Origin: JAWMQL01 sp033283165
GTDB taxonomy: Bacteria; Pseudomonadota; Gammaproteobacteria; Pseudomonadales; Halieaceae
Direction: 5' to 3'
Assembly: GCA_033283165.1 (NCBI GenBank)
Contig: JAWMQL010000007.1
Coordinates: forward strand, 1 to 64,000
DNA length: 64,000 nucleotides
Below the pieces are notes generated by a model. The model was not told the origin of the DNA and ran no database searches. It worked only from the letters and a program-made list of their open reading frames with translations. A program made the translations under genes and the position numbers. This document shows positions 8,730 to 16,014 of this stretch, piece by piece. The stretch's first letter is position 1; every line of letters starts with the position of its first letter.

Positions 8730-9143
8730 TCAATCACCCGTCAGCAACACCCAGGCATCGCCTTCGAGCAGCACCTCCCCGCCGCGCTGCAGCCACACCG
8801 AACAGCGCGCCACCTGTGCCCCTGCGCGGTCCGGCTCCATCGCTTCCACGCGGCCACCTGCCACCACCCGGTCGCCGTCCAGCACCAGGCCCGGAAAGCG
8901 CATCACCAGTCGGCGCAGGCAGCCGGGGCCCTGCCAGGCATGCAACATATTGACGATATAACTGAGTCCCAGAGGTCCCTGGTTGATGGTGCGCTCTCCC
9001 AGGCCCAGCGGCAGCGCCGCGACGGCTGCGCGGTCCCAGTGAATGGGGTTGGGGTCGCGCAATATCGCCGCCATGGTGCACATCTTTTCCGCCGATACCG
9101 AGGCCATGACCCACTCCGGCAACGACTCGCCAATGGCGATCAC
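8730..9143 (-). CDS. MaoC-like hotdog dehydratase/hydratase subunit
   Basis: A 137-residue single-hotdog protein. The hydratase-2 signature is present: an Asp-His pair in RDPNPIHWD (Asp30, His35), the catalytic residues of MaoC and R-specific enoyl-CoA hydratases, followed by GLGERTINQGPLGLSYIVNML. It starts with GTG at 9143 and overlaps the preceding hotdog gene by 4 bp, suggesting that the two products form a heteromeric 3-hydroxyacyl-CoA dehydratase. Its acyl substrate is not known. Confidence 0.8.
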   Translation of the reverse strand: MIAIGESLPEWVMASVSAEKMCTMAAILRDPNPIHWDRAAVAALPLGLGERTINQGPLGLSYIVNMLHAWQGPGCLRRLVMRFPGLVLDGDRVVAGGRVEAMEPDRAGAQVARCSVWLQRGGEVLLEGDAWVLLTGD

Positions 9144-9592
9144 AACATACCCCGGGTGTAGCGCCAGGTGATGGTCGTGCGCGCGGCCAGTGCACCTTCA
9201 GGAGTCAGCACCTCGAACTGGAACCGGATGCGGTCATAGCAGCTGTCGCTGTCGACGGGAACGCGTTCCGCACTGATTACCTGGCCCCCTACCGCGTAGG
9301 ACACGGACTCAAGAAGCGGCTCGAATATTTCCCAGTCGTAGCTCTCGATGGTAATCGAAAAGTCGGACTCGGCCTGCCCCAGAGCAAACATCTCGGCGAT
9401 TGATGTGCCGGCCCCCTGGATAGGCAGGTGAAACAGAACCACCGGGTGAACCTGGCCGGCGGGCAGCAGGTCAGCGCCGGTGCAACGGGTGAGCAGCGCG
9501 TTGTCCCAGTGCTCGACGCAATAGTTCCCGCCGGGGAAGCGGTGACCGACCAGAGCCTCGATATCAGCGATGGTGGGTACAGCGGTCGACAT
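9140..9592 (-). CDS. MaoC/FAS1-type dehydratase partner subunit
   Basis: A 150-residue hotdog-fold protein of the N-terminal MaoC-dehydratase type: it begins TIADIEALVGHRFPGG and contains HPVVLFHLPIQG and VGGQVISAERVP, and lacks the Asp-x4-His hydratase motif. In heterodimeric dehydratases this lobe binds the CoA moiety while the partner supplies catalysis. It overlaps its neighbours on both sides by stop/start junctions, so it is translated as part of a four-gene run. Confidence 0.7.
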   Translation of the reverse strand: MSTAVPTIADIEALVGHRFPGGNYCVEHWDNALLTRCTGADLLPAGQVHPVVLFHLPIQGAGTSIAEMFALGQAESDFSITIESYDWEIFEPLLESVSYAVGGQVISAERVPVDSDSCYDRIRFQFEVLTPEGALAARTTITWRYTRGML

Positions 9593-10104
9593 CAGTCGTC
9601 TTCCCCGGCCACCTGCCGTGAGAAAGCTGCGATCCGGTCCCCGTCAAATTTTACCGCCCGCTCCGGGGTGAATTCGATGATGACCCGCAGCGGCGTGTCC
9701 AGCATTTGCATCGCCGCCTCGGCGCTGGGGGCGGGATAGCCATTCAACAGCTCGGCCATCAGCGGATAAAACCACGCCTTGCACCCCGGGTCATCACGCA
9801 ACGTGACAGTCCCCTTGTAGGTGACGGTTTTGCCCGGCCCCATGTCCGTACCCTGGCTCGTGATCGTGATCGCCGCCCGTGGGTCACGCTGCAGGGCTTT
9901 GATACGTGCCCGCTGCCGGGTAGCGGTCAGCCAGAGCTTGCCATCGCGGGCCAGGAAGTTCATCACCACCCCCATCGGGGAGCCGTCTTTCGTACCCCAC
10001 ATGAAGACGCACTCGATCTGCTTGGCCAGCAGTTCCTGCTCGCGTTCCGGGGTCAGTTCGTACAGGGTGACGTCGTCGTAACTGGCTTTCTCGATATCCG
10101 CCAT
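9592..10104 (-). CDS. Pyridoxamine 5'-phosphate oxidase-fold (split-barrel flavin) protein
   Basis: A 170-residue split beta-barrel protein. Features are GSPMGVVMNFLARDGKLWLTA followed by RIKALQRDPRAAITI, the usual nucleotide-binding strand/helix pattern of PPOX-like and F420/FMN-binding oxidoreductases. It probably binds FMN, or possibly another deazaflavin-like cofactor. The substrate is unknown. Its stop overlaps the ATG of the hotdog gene, so it belongs to the same operon. Confidence 0.7.
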   Translation of the reverse strand: MADIEKASYDDVTLYELTPEREQELLAKQIECVFMWGTKDGSPMGVVMNFLARDGKLWLTATRQRARIKALQRDPRAAITITSQGTDMGPGKTVTYKGTVTLRDDPGCKAWFYPLMAELLNGYPAPSAEAAMQMLDTPLRVIIEFTPERAVKFDGDRIAAFSRQVAGEDD

Positions 10105-10155
10105 GGGGTGCTCCCGCTAGCTTTCAGGGCGCTGGCCTGCAGGGACCGCAACGGC

Positions 10156-10800
10156 TCAGGCGTCGGGCCGACTTGCCCCGGGGCCGGCAATCGCCATGGC
10201 CTTCTGGTACGCGGGCCTGGAGGAAACCCGTTCCACATAGGCTTTCGTATTGGGCAGGCTGTCGTCTATCGGCCGCGCCCCCAACGTGGCCAGTGAGGTC
10301 AGGTTGAACAGGGACATCACGTCCGCACAACTGAAATTCGGCCCGCCGAGGTAATCGGACTCGCCGAGCCGCTGCTCCAGGGCGCGGTAGATGCCCTCTT
10401 CCCGGCGCAGGGTCGTGGTCAGGATCAGGTTGTCACCACCGGGTTCGACGCCGGTGGCCTGGACCGCAAGCTTGACGAACAGCGCGGATTGCAGGTTGTT
10501 GTTGAACTGCATCCAGTAGAGGTAGTGCGGGTAATCCGGGTCGCCCGGCTGCACCGACAGGCGGCCATCCCCATGGCATTGGGAGATGTACTCCACAATT
10601 GCAGTGGATTCCGCCATCACCAGGTCACCGTCAGTGATGATCGGCGCGGTACCCGCCGGGTGCAGGGCCCGGTACTCCGGCGGGGCGAGAAAATCGCTGC
10701 CACGGTCATACCATTTCAATTCATAGGGCAGGCCCAACTCTTCCATCAACCAGACGACGCGGTCGGACTGGGAAACCCCAAGATGGTGGATTGTTATCAT
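10156..10800 (-). CDS. Glutathione S-transferase family protein
   Basis: A 214-residue protein with the two-domain GST layout. The N-terminal thioredoxin-like domain reads MITIHHLGVSQSDRVVWLME, with the cis-proline region HPAGTAPIITDGDLVMAES, and the helical C-terminal domain ends in GGPNFSCADVMSLFN and a SRPAYQKAM motif. The N-terminal active-site region has Ser10 and Ser12 rather than Tyr. It is probably the first gene of the operon with the PPOX and hotdog genes (51-bp gap). Confidence 0.88.
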   Translation of the reverse strand: MITIHHLGVSQSDRVVWLMEELGLPYELKWYDRGSDFLAPPEYRALHPAGTAPIITDGDLVMAESTAIVEYISQCHGDGRLSVQPGDPDYPHYLYWMQFNNNLQSALFVKLAVQATGVEPGGDNLILTTTLRREEGIYRALEQRLGESDYLGGPNFSCADVMSLFNLTSLATLGARPIDDSLPNTKAYVERVSSRPAYQKAMAIAGPGASRPDA

Positions 10801-10858
10801 GACTGACCTCTTTACGCTTAGTTCGCGTTACCCGATCGGCCCGGTCGCCCGGCCGGAT

Positions 10859-11254
10859 TCAGGGCACCCGGATCATCGTGACACTGCCCTTGGTGCCAGC
10901 GGCCTCGACACGAAACCGCCCGGCAGCGGTGCCCCGATCCTGTGAAAACTGCACGGGCAATTCGATGGCGAAACCACCAACGACAATTTCACCCTCGGCG
11001 AAACAGTCACCAGCCACCTTGATGCGCCCGGAATCCAGGCCCGAGGAGCCCCGATCCGGGTCAAAACAGACGCTTTTCCCGGTATCGACATTGCCGTTGC
11101 TCCTCAGTTTGACGCGGCAGGAATTCCCATCCGAGAAAGCGATTTCCCAGGTGCCCGATACCTGTGCCGGTGTACAGCCGGCCTGGCTTGCCGAACTCCA
11201 GGCCAGTCCTGCCACAACGCCTGTTACCAATACTCCCTTTGCCAGTGTTCTCAT
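10859..11254 (-). CDS. Small secreted protein of unknown function
   Basis: A 131-residue product with a clear signal peptide (MRTLAKGVLVTGVVAGLAWS, cleavage after SQA). The mature part contains four cysteines (GC.PAQVSG..., NSCRVKL, SVCFDP, GDCFAEG) that could make two disulfides, and beta-rich sequence with a lipocalin-like GTWEI start. The ATG at 11254 is preceded by GAGGG; the longer frame to 11308 lacks a signal sequence start. I do not recognise the family. Confidence 0.65.
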   Translation of the reverse strand: MRTLAKGVLVTGVVAGLAWSSASQAGCTPAQVSGTWEIAFSDGNSCRVKLRSNGNVDTGKSVCFDPDRGSSGLDSGRIKVAGDCFAEGEIVVGGFAIELPVQFSQDRGTAAGRFRVEAAGTKGSVTMIRVP

Positions 11255-11559
11255 CAACAATTCCCTCGTTTTGAGATTTATTAGAGTTGTTCGCCCCCGA
11301 TGGGCCACGTCCTAAGGATAGCCGAAACCGGACAACTTGCCCCGCGTTAACGTGCAACCGATTTTCTGGTGGAAAGTGATGAATCCGATGACCTGAAGAT
11401 GGGTACTGCGAGGTTGCCCTAGTACCTGAAGACGGGGATCGATGGCCTCGGAGGGCGCTGGTTAGTGCAGATAATAGCCAGCTGTCTCCAGGTGGAGCAA
11501 TCAGTGGCAGCTATATCGACGGTTTAGATGAAACCCGACGCTGCCCGGGCTGCTACTGA
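11255..11559. other. Intergenic region upstream of the small secreted protein
   Basis: About 305 bp between tRNA-Thr(CGT) and the secreted-protein gene. It presumably holds the promoter of that gene. No open frame, repeat or terminator hairpin with a T-run is visible. Confidence 0.5.
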
Positions 11560-11635
11560 TGGTGCCGGAGATAGGAGTCGAACCTACGACCTTCGCATTA
11601 CGAATGCGCTGCTCTACCAACTGAGCTACACCGGC
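11560..11635 (-). tRNA. thrW: tRNA-Thr (anticodon CGT)
   Basis: Minus-strand cloverleaf with encoded CCA and anticodon loop TTCGTAA giving CGT. D- and anticodon arms are almost identical to E. coli thrW. The acceptor GCCGGTG/CTCCGGC has a U-U mismatch at pair 6-67, otherwise normal. Third threonine isoacceptor within 11.5 kb. Confidence 0.95.
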
Positions 11636-11656
11636 ATTGGGGCCAGACGGCGCGCA

Positions 11657-11685
11657 ATTCTAGGCCAAGGTTCAGGGGGATGCAA
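11657..11685 (-). promoter_or_regulatory. Promoter of tRNA-Thr(CGT)
   Basis: Minus-strand TTGCAT (11680-11685) and TAGAAT (11657-11662) with a 17-bp spacer, about 22 bp upstream of the tRNA. The layout matches that of the tRNA-Thr(TGT) promoter. Confidence 0.6.
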
Positions 11686-11707
11686 TGCCGGGTGAAGTCC
11701 CGGTCAA

Positions 11708-11741
11708 CCCGGCAGGCGGTTGCTCGTCACTGCCTGCCGGG
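11708..11741. terminator. GC-rich stem-loop after the Asp-Ser-repeat gene
   Basis: A perfect 10-bp inverted repeat, CCCGGCAGGC / GCCTGCCGGG, with a 14-nt loop lies 20 bp after the stop codon of the repeat-protein gene. On that strand it is followed by only two T residues, so it is at best a weak or factor-assisted terminator insulating the tRNA-Thr(CGT) promoter. Confidence 0.4.
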
Positions 11742-11761
11742 GGACTCCGGGATACAGGGGT

Positions 11762-12523
11762 TTAGCTCACCAATTCATCATCTGAATCGTCCGAATCGTC
11801 CGAATCGTCTGAATCGTCGGAATCGTCTGAATCATCGGAATCATCGGAATCATCGGAATCGTCTGAATCATCGGAGTCGTCTGAATCGTCGGAATCGTCT
11901 GAATCGTCTGAATCGTCGGAATCATCGTCATCGTCCGGCTTGTAGCCCTTCAGCTTCGCCTCGCCATTCAGCTCCGCCACCTCGTCACCGAGTGACAGCA
12001 TGACCCCGAACACCTCTTCCATCAGGTCCAAGGCGCCCTGGGCCACGGCCAGCCCCAGATTCCGGGTATTCAACTTGCCGTTGGGCCGGGTGGAAATGTC
12101 GGAGTCGGCGTCCAGCACGACATCGAAGAAGTGCACAGGGCCGCGCAGTTCACCGCCTACCTCGGGCACCACGGTGACCCGGGGCATCCCGTCGTACAGT
12201 TCGATCTTGAAATTATGCAGCGTAAGCGTGTTCACGCCGTCGGACAGGGTCAGTCCGCCCACATGGTTGACCTCGCCCACAAAGCCGTCGAGGTCGATTA
12301 CACCGCCACCCACCGGGAGTCGCAGGCCTTTCTTCTTGTGCAGTTTACCCGGCCGCACCCCGCTGACCTCGATCATGGCGGCGGCCAGCGAATTCGTGAA
12401 CTCCTTGTCCAGGGTCAGGACGCCCTGCCCCGCGGATCTGCCTACCTGAAGCACCGGGGCCGCCTGGGTAGCGGCACCGGCAACGCCAATCATCAAGACC
12501 GAACCAGCCAATACACGTTTCAT
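11762..12523 (-). CDS. Secreted protein with C-terminal Asp-Asp-Ser repeat tail
   Basis: A 253-residue product. The signal peptide MKRVLAGSVLMIGVAGAATQ is followed by a beta-rich domain (about 25-190: LTLDKEFTNSLAAAMIEVSG, GVIDLDGFVGEVNHVGGLTL, HFFDVVLDADSDISTRPNGK), which I cannot assign to a family. The tail is 16 Ser residues each separated by two Asp, preceded by five Asp and ended by DDELVS. The start at 12523 is supported by GGAGG six bases upstream; the frame open to 12664 has no signal sequence. A polyacidic secreted tail could bind calcium or other cations, or act as a flexible spacer. The gene is monocistronic. Confidence 0.8.
   Translation of the reverse strand: MKRVLAGSVLMIGVAGAATQAAPVLQVGRSAGQGVLTLDKEFTNSLAAAMIEVSGVRPGKLHKKKGLRLPVGGGVIDLDGFVGEVNHVGGLTLSDGVNTLTLHNFKIELYDGMPRVTVVPEVGGELRGPVHFFDVVLDADSDISTRPNGKLNTRNLGLAVAQGALDLMEEVFGVMLSLGDEVAELNGEAKLKGYKPDDDDDSDDSDDSDDSDDSDDSDDSDDSDDSDDSDDSDDSDDSDDSDDSDDSDDELVS
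11777..11935 (-). repeat. 9-bp tandem repeat encoding (Ser-Asp-Asp)n
   Basis: Sixteen consecutive 9-bp units encode Ser-Asp-Asp, ending in an Asp-only block. Every Ser codon is TCN (TCA, TCC or TCG), never AGY, and Asp uses both GAT and GAC. The array is therefore imperfect at DNA level but perfect at protein level, pointing to slippage expansion followed by selection on the amino acid sequence. Confidence 0.9.
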
Positions 12524-12638
12524 GTTATTCCTCCACCAAAATCCCTGGTAAACACTGAGAATCCCGAGACAGTCATCCGCCACAGAACTTGCATTACACT
12601 GGTGTGTATACCTTGCAGGGGAAACAGGTTCAACGAAA

Positions 12639-13373
12639 ATGTCCAGAAAAGCACCGATCGCCATCAGCTACCGCCCCAAGGAACAGGACTACCTGCCGGT
12701 GGTGGTCGCGGCTATCCGGCACCATCTCGGGGACTGGCCCGTGGTCCTGCTGACCGAGGCACAGGACCTGCCACCGGAGGCCTGGCTGAAGCGCAACCGG
12801 ATCGAGGCCATTACCCGCTGGGAGCACTCACCGGATGCCAACAAGATACTGCGCCTGTGGGAACACCAGGCTATCTTCGCCCGTCACTTCGACCGCTGGA
12901 TCTGGTGGCACGACGATATGCTCTTGTTGCATCCTGTGAAGGATCCGGTCGCCGAATTTTCCCGCCCACGGGTGCGTCACGGGCCACGCCAGCGGCCGAA
13001 TCGAAAACTCAGCAACTGGCAGGGCTGGCTGTGGGATACCCTGGGATTCTTCGCCTGCCAGAGTATCGACGCCCCGAACCCGGTGTTGCACGTTCCCCGG
13101 CTGGTGGAACGAGCAGCCCTGGAGGGCATTCCCGAGCACTGGAACCGCGAACGACTCCTGTTCGAACCCACCTACCTGCTGTGGCACTGGCACCAGCTGG
13201 GCCTGCAGCCCACGGTCGAGGATTCTTACCGGATCGGCATCTTCAAGGGGGAATTACCCGAACTACAGGTGCTGGAACAGGCCGGACACAGCATCCTGAC
13301 CTGGGGCCGCAAGATCGATCACACATCCGCCCGCGAGGTGTTCGGCGCCAGGTATCCACTGGACTTTAACTGA
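12639..13373 (+). CDS. Conserved-looking hypothetical protein, possibly glycosyltransferase-like
   Basis: A 244-residue soluble protein rich in Trp and His. It opens with a strand-helix pattern (PIAISYRPKEQDYLPVVVAA, then WPVVLLTEAQD) and has an acidic WWHDDMLLL near residue 90, reminiscent of the DxD metal/nucleotide-sugar site of GT-A or Stealth-type phosphotransferases. Later comes FEPTYLLWHWHQLG. No family could be named with confidence. Its last 8 bp overlap the convergent coaX gene. Confidence 0.6.
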   Translation: MSRKAPIAISYRPKEQDYLPVVVAAIRHHLGDWPVVLLTEAQDLPPEAWLKRNRIEAITRWEHSPDANKILRLWEHQAIFARHFDRWIWWHDDMLLLHPVKDPVAEFSRPRVRHGPRQRPNRKLSNWQGWLWDTLGFFACQSIDAPNPVLHVPRLVERAALEGIPEHWNRERLLFEPTYLLWHWHQLGLQPTVEDSYRIGIFKGELPELQVLEQAGHSILTWGRKIDHTSAREVFGARYPLDFN

Positions 13374-14118
13374 CCGGGGCTGCCGCCTCCGCCATGATTT
13401 CCAGCCCCTCGAACACCAGGTCGGCGTGGAATTCACCACCGCGGTCCAGTTCGTCGCGTAACCGCTCGCCGCCACCGCCGCAGAACAGCAGGGCCGGCGG
13501 CTCGTCGGCACAGCGGTCCAACGCCAGGGAGACCGCACCGGCCTGGGCCAGTGTCACCCCGTGCCGCACGGCTTCCGCAGTCGATACGCCGGGCACGAGA
13601 CTGTGATCGGCTTCTTCAGCGAACCGGACCCGATCGGTATCCTGCAGCAGAATACGCTCCATCAACTCTGCCCCGGGAATGATATACCCGCCTTCATGCT
13701 GTCCATCGGCGGCCACCAGGTCGATGGTCGTCGCGGAACCCGCGTCGACCACGCAGACCCTGCCGGCCGCATGCCGCCTTCCCGCCAGCATGGCCAGCCA
13801 GCGGTCGACACCCATTTTTTCCGGTTCACGATAACTGTTGCGAAGCCCGGCGGTCTCTGCCGCGGTTCTGGCAAACCAGGGCTTCTTCCGCCAGCGTTGC
13901 TGTAGCAGCACGGTGAGTTGGCTCTCGATGGCAGGAGAGGCGACACTGGAGATCCAGATACGGTCCAGTTCCGTGCTGCAATCCAGTAAGACCTGCTGCG
14001 ACTCAGTGTCGCCCAACAGGTATCTCCCCCGTTTCAGGACCTGGTCATCCGCCACCAGCCGCCACTTGGCACTGCTGTTGCCCACATCCAGTTGCAAGCA
14101 GTAATCGGAATCGCTCAC
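13366..14118 (-). CDS. coaX: Type III pantothenate kinase
   Basis: Phosphorylates pantothenate in the first step of CoA synthesis. At 250 residues it has the usual length. CoaX signatures are the N-terminal phosphate loop LDVGNSSAKWR, the GVDRW motif (MGVDRWLAMLAG), DAGSATTIDLV and the GGYIIPG segment. It starts with GTG and follows birA by 10 bp, the common birA-coaX pair. In many gammaproteobacteria this pair lies just upstream of the tRNA-tuf operon; here about 9 kb of other genes intervene. Confidence 0.95.
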   Translation of the reverse strand: MSDSDYCLQLDVGNSSAKWRLVADDQVLKRGRYLLGDTESQQVLLDCSTELDRIWISSVASPAIESQLTVLLQQRWRKKPWFARTAAETAGLRNSYREPEKMGVDRWLAMLAGRRHAAGRVCVVDAGSATTIDLVAADGQHEGGYIIPGAELMERILLQDTDRVRFAEEADHSLVPGVSTAEAVRHGVTLAQAGAVSLALDRCADEPPALLFCGGGGERLRDELDRGGEFHADLVFEGLEIMAEAAAPVS

Positions 14119-14128
14119 GATGTGCGCC

Positions 14129-15106
14129 TCATGCTGAACTCCTCATACTGACTTCGCCACCGAACACAGCCCGGGTGCCACTGGTGCTCTCCAGCAGCAG
14201 GGCACCGCGCTCGTTCACACCCCGCGCGGTCCCGCTCATGCGCTCGCTGCCGGTATCCAGCAGAACGGGGGTATCCGCCATGGCATCCAGGTCCAGCCAC
14301 GCCTGTCGCCAGGTGGCAAAGCCGTCCTGCTCAAACCCGGCCACCAGCGGCACCAGGCGATTGAGGACCGCAGCGAGGACCGCGTTGCGGCGGGGCAAGG
14401 GTCTGCCCGCTAAGGTTTCAAGATCGGTCCAGGCCTGGTCAATCGTCTCGGCGGCGGCGGCCGGCATGGCCAGATTGAGTCCGATACCGACAATGACCTG
14501 GCACTGACCGGCGGCATCGCCGGTCATTTCCAATAACACACCTCCCAATTTCTTCCCTTCGAACAGGACGTCATTGGGCCACTTCAACTGCACCGGGGGC
14601 AATTTCAGGTCGGACAGGCCCTGCGCCACCGCCACGCCGACCGCCAGGCTCAATCCCTCCAGCGCAGCCGCGCCCTGGCTGAATTCCCAGGCCAGAGACA
14701 GGTACAGGTTGCGGCCGTAGGGGCTGACCCAGGTTCGTCCACGGCGTCCGCGCCCTGCGGTCTGTTGCTCGGCACTGACCACCAGGCCACCGGGTTCCCC
14801 CGCTTCCAGCCGGCGTATGACCTCGGCATTGGTGGAATCCACCCGCTCCAGCAGGACCAACCGCCGCACCAGGGCCGCGGACTCGCCCGTCAGGCCGTCC
14901 CGGATCTGCTCCTCGTCGAGCAACTCCAGTCCACCGGGCAGGCGATAGCCACGGCCCTTGATCGACTCCACTTCGATACCTTGCTCCGTCAGTCGATTAA
15001 CCTGCTTCCAAACGGCAGTGCGACTGATGCCAAGGGCATCGGCCAGTTCCTGGCCGGACCGGAATTCACCGTCGGCCAACAGGGAGAGTAATGGAGAATT
15101 GGGCAT
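14129..15106 (-). CDS. birA: Biotin--protein ligase / biotin operon repressor BirA
   Basis: Attaches biotin to carboxylase carrier proteins (a substrate, LiuD, is encoded at 20 kb) and in the bifunctional class represses biotin synthesis. The 325-residue product has an N-terminal winged helix (residues about 5-60: SGQELADALGISRTAVWKQV), then the ligase core with the biotinyl-AMP loop TAGRGRRGRTW, LKWPNDVL and KKLGGVLLEM, and a C-terminal SH3-like domain. The presence of the HTH means it is the regulatory class. The ATG at 15106 gives the normal BirA N-terminus; a longer frame extends to 15154. Confidence 0.95.
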   Translation of the reverse strand: MPNSPLLSLLADGEFRSGQELADALGISRTAVWKQVNRLTEQGIEVESIKGRGYRLPGGLELLDEEQIRDGLTGESAALVRRLVLLERVDSTNAEVIRRLEAGEPGGLVVSAEQQTAGRGRRGRTWVSPYGRNLYLSLAWEFSQGAAALEGLSLAVGVAVAQGLSDLKLPPVQLKWPNDVLFEGKKLGGVLLEMTGDAAGQCQVIVGIGLNLAMPAAAAETIDQAWTDLETLAGRPLPRRNAVLAAVLNRLVPLVAGFEQDGFATWRQAWLDLDAMADTPVLLDTGSERMSGTARGVNERGALLLESTSGTRAVFGGEVSMRSSA

Positions 15107-15244
15107 CTGGAAGTGAATTCGGAGTTGTTCGGGAGAATGGGCCGATGATAGCACAGGCCGGGGTTCAGTCAGCTATACCTCCGCCGTTGGCGGCCCGAAC
15201 GAGGGCGCCTAGACTGGGATGCACATCCTCACAGGGAGACCGCC

Positions 15245-15772
15245 ATGAGCCAGCTCGACGATGCCACCTTGCGCGCCACTGCCAACAAACTGATCGCCGC
15301 TCACGCCGAGGCCTCGCGCACCAACGAGTGGACGTTTTTCGTCGACGAACTGTACGCCGCCGATTGTGTCTACACCTGCGAGTACGCCGGTGTGATGAAA
15401 GTCGTCGCGGACGGTATCGACGAAATCAAGGCCACCCACTACGGCCGCGACATGCAGGTGGGCTGGGAGGGCTGGACCTTCCCCTACCAGGGTGTCTATA
15501 CCGGCAGCGACAACCTCCTCATCACCCACTGGCTGAACCGCGGCCCCGGCACCCGCCCGGACGGCAGCTTCTTCGATACCCCCGGTATTTCCTTTATCAC
15601 CCTCAATGACGAGGCCAGAATCTGCCGCCAGTTCGACCTGTTCGACCTCGCCCACCAGATGCGGCTCTGCGACGAACTGGAAGACGCCGGCCTCCTCTCC
15701 CCCGAACTCAAGGAGCGCTGGGTCCTGCCCATGAAACAGCGCCTCGAAGAACAACTGGCCCACAACCGCTGA
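15245..15772 (+). CDS. SnoaL-like NTF2-fold protein
   Basis: A 175-residue soluble protein of the SnoaL-like/NTF2 type: an N-terminal helix with ANKLIAAHAEASRTNEW, a FFVDELYAADCVYTCEYAG segment, then GIDEIKATHYGRDM and a beta sheet ending in RQFDLFDLAHQM. Such proteins are often polyketide-cyclase or isomerase relatives; the substrate is unknown. An AGGGAGACC ribosome binding site precedes the ATG. It is monocistronic and followed by the palindromic repeat element. Confidence 0.7.
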   Translation: MSQLDDATLRATANKLIAAHAEASRTNEWTFFVDELYAADCVYTCEYAGVMKVVADGIDEIKATHYGRDMQVGWEGWTFPYQGVYTGSDNLLITHWLNRGPGTRPDGSFFDTPGISFITLNDEARICRQFDLFDLAHQMRLCDELEDAGLLSPELKERWVLPMKQRLEEQLAHNR

Positions 15773-15796
15773 TAAATCCGGAGCACTCCGTATCTC

Positions 15797-15909
15797 GCAT
15801 CAGGACCCGGGAGGCCTGTCCTGGACACGCCGTGAACCCATCCATGGGGGCTCGACTGCGGCCGTCCGGGCCGCAGACGGTCCTGGACAGGCCTCCCGGC
15901 CCCTGATGC
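15797..15909 (+). repeat. 113-nt palindromic repeat element, copy 1
   Basis: A 61-nt core (15823-15883) is enclosed by 26-nt arms (15797-15822 and 15884-15909) that are reverse complements at 23 of 26 positions. Inside the core are two further hairpins: CCCATCCATGGG, and CTGCGGCC/GGCCGCAG around GTCCG. The core recurs, inverted and 60/61 identical, at 54656-54716, but the arms there are different in sequence. It is intergenic, between the SnoaL-like gene and liuR. Confidence 0.9.
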
Positions 15910-15950
15910 TACATCGCGCATAATCCCCATACTCAACATTGAGAATTACG

Positions 15951-15966
15951 TTTACGTTAACGTCAA
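15951..15966 (+). promoter_or_regulatory. LiuR-type operator of the liu operon
   Basis: TTTACGTTAACGTCAA is a near-perfect 16-bp palindrome centred on GTTAAC. It matches the TTGACGTTAACGTAAA-type motif described for LiuR, the MerR-family regulator of leucine catabolism in proteobacteria. It lies 48 bp before the GTG of liuR, so the operon is probably autoregulated. Confidence 0.75.
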
Positions 15967-16014
15967 CTTGGTGTAGAGTGCTGTTCTCTGCTGCGGCAAG
16001 GGAGCCAACCGGCC

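Noticed and set aside
11774..11940. CRISPR-like array
   Set aside because: Units are 9 bp with no spacers; it is an in-frame coding tandem repeat.
11680..12003. Plus-strand frame rich in Arg-Asn-Arg-Leu repeats
   Set aside because: It is the antisense reading of the Ser-Asp-Asp tandem repeat.
12131..13369. 412-codon plus-strand frame overlapping the repeat-protein gene and the hypothetical gene
   Set aside because: It crosses two better supported genes in other frames and its translation is low-complexity Pro/Arg/Gly.
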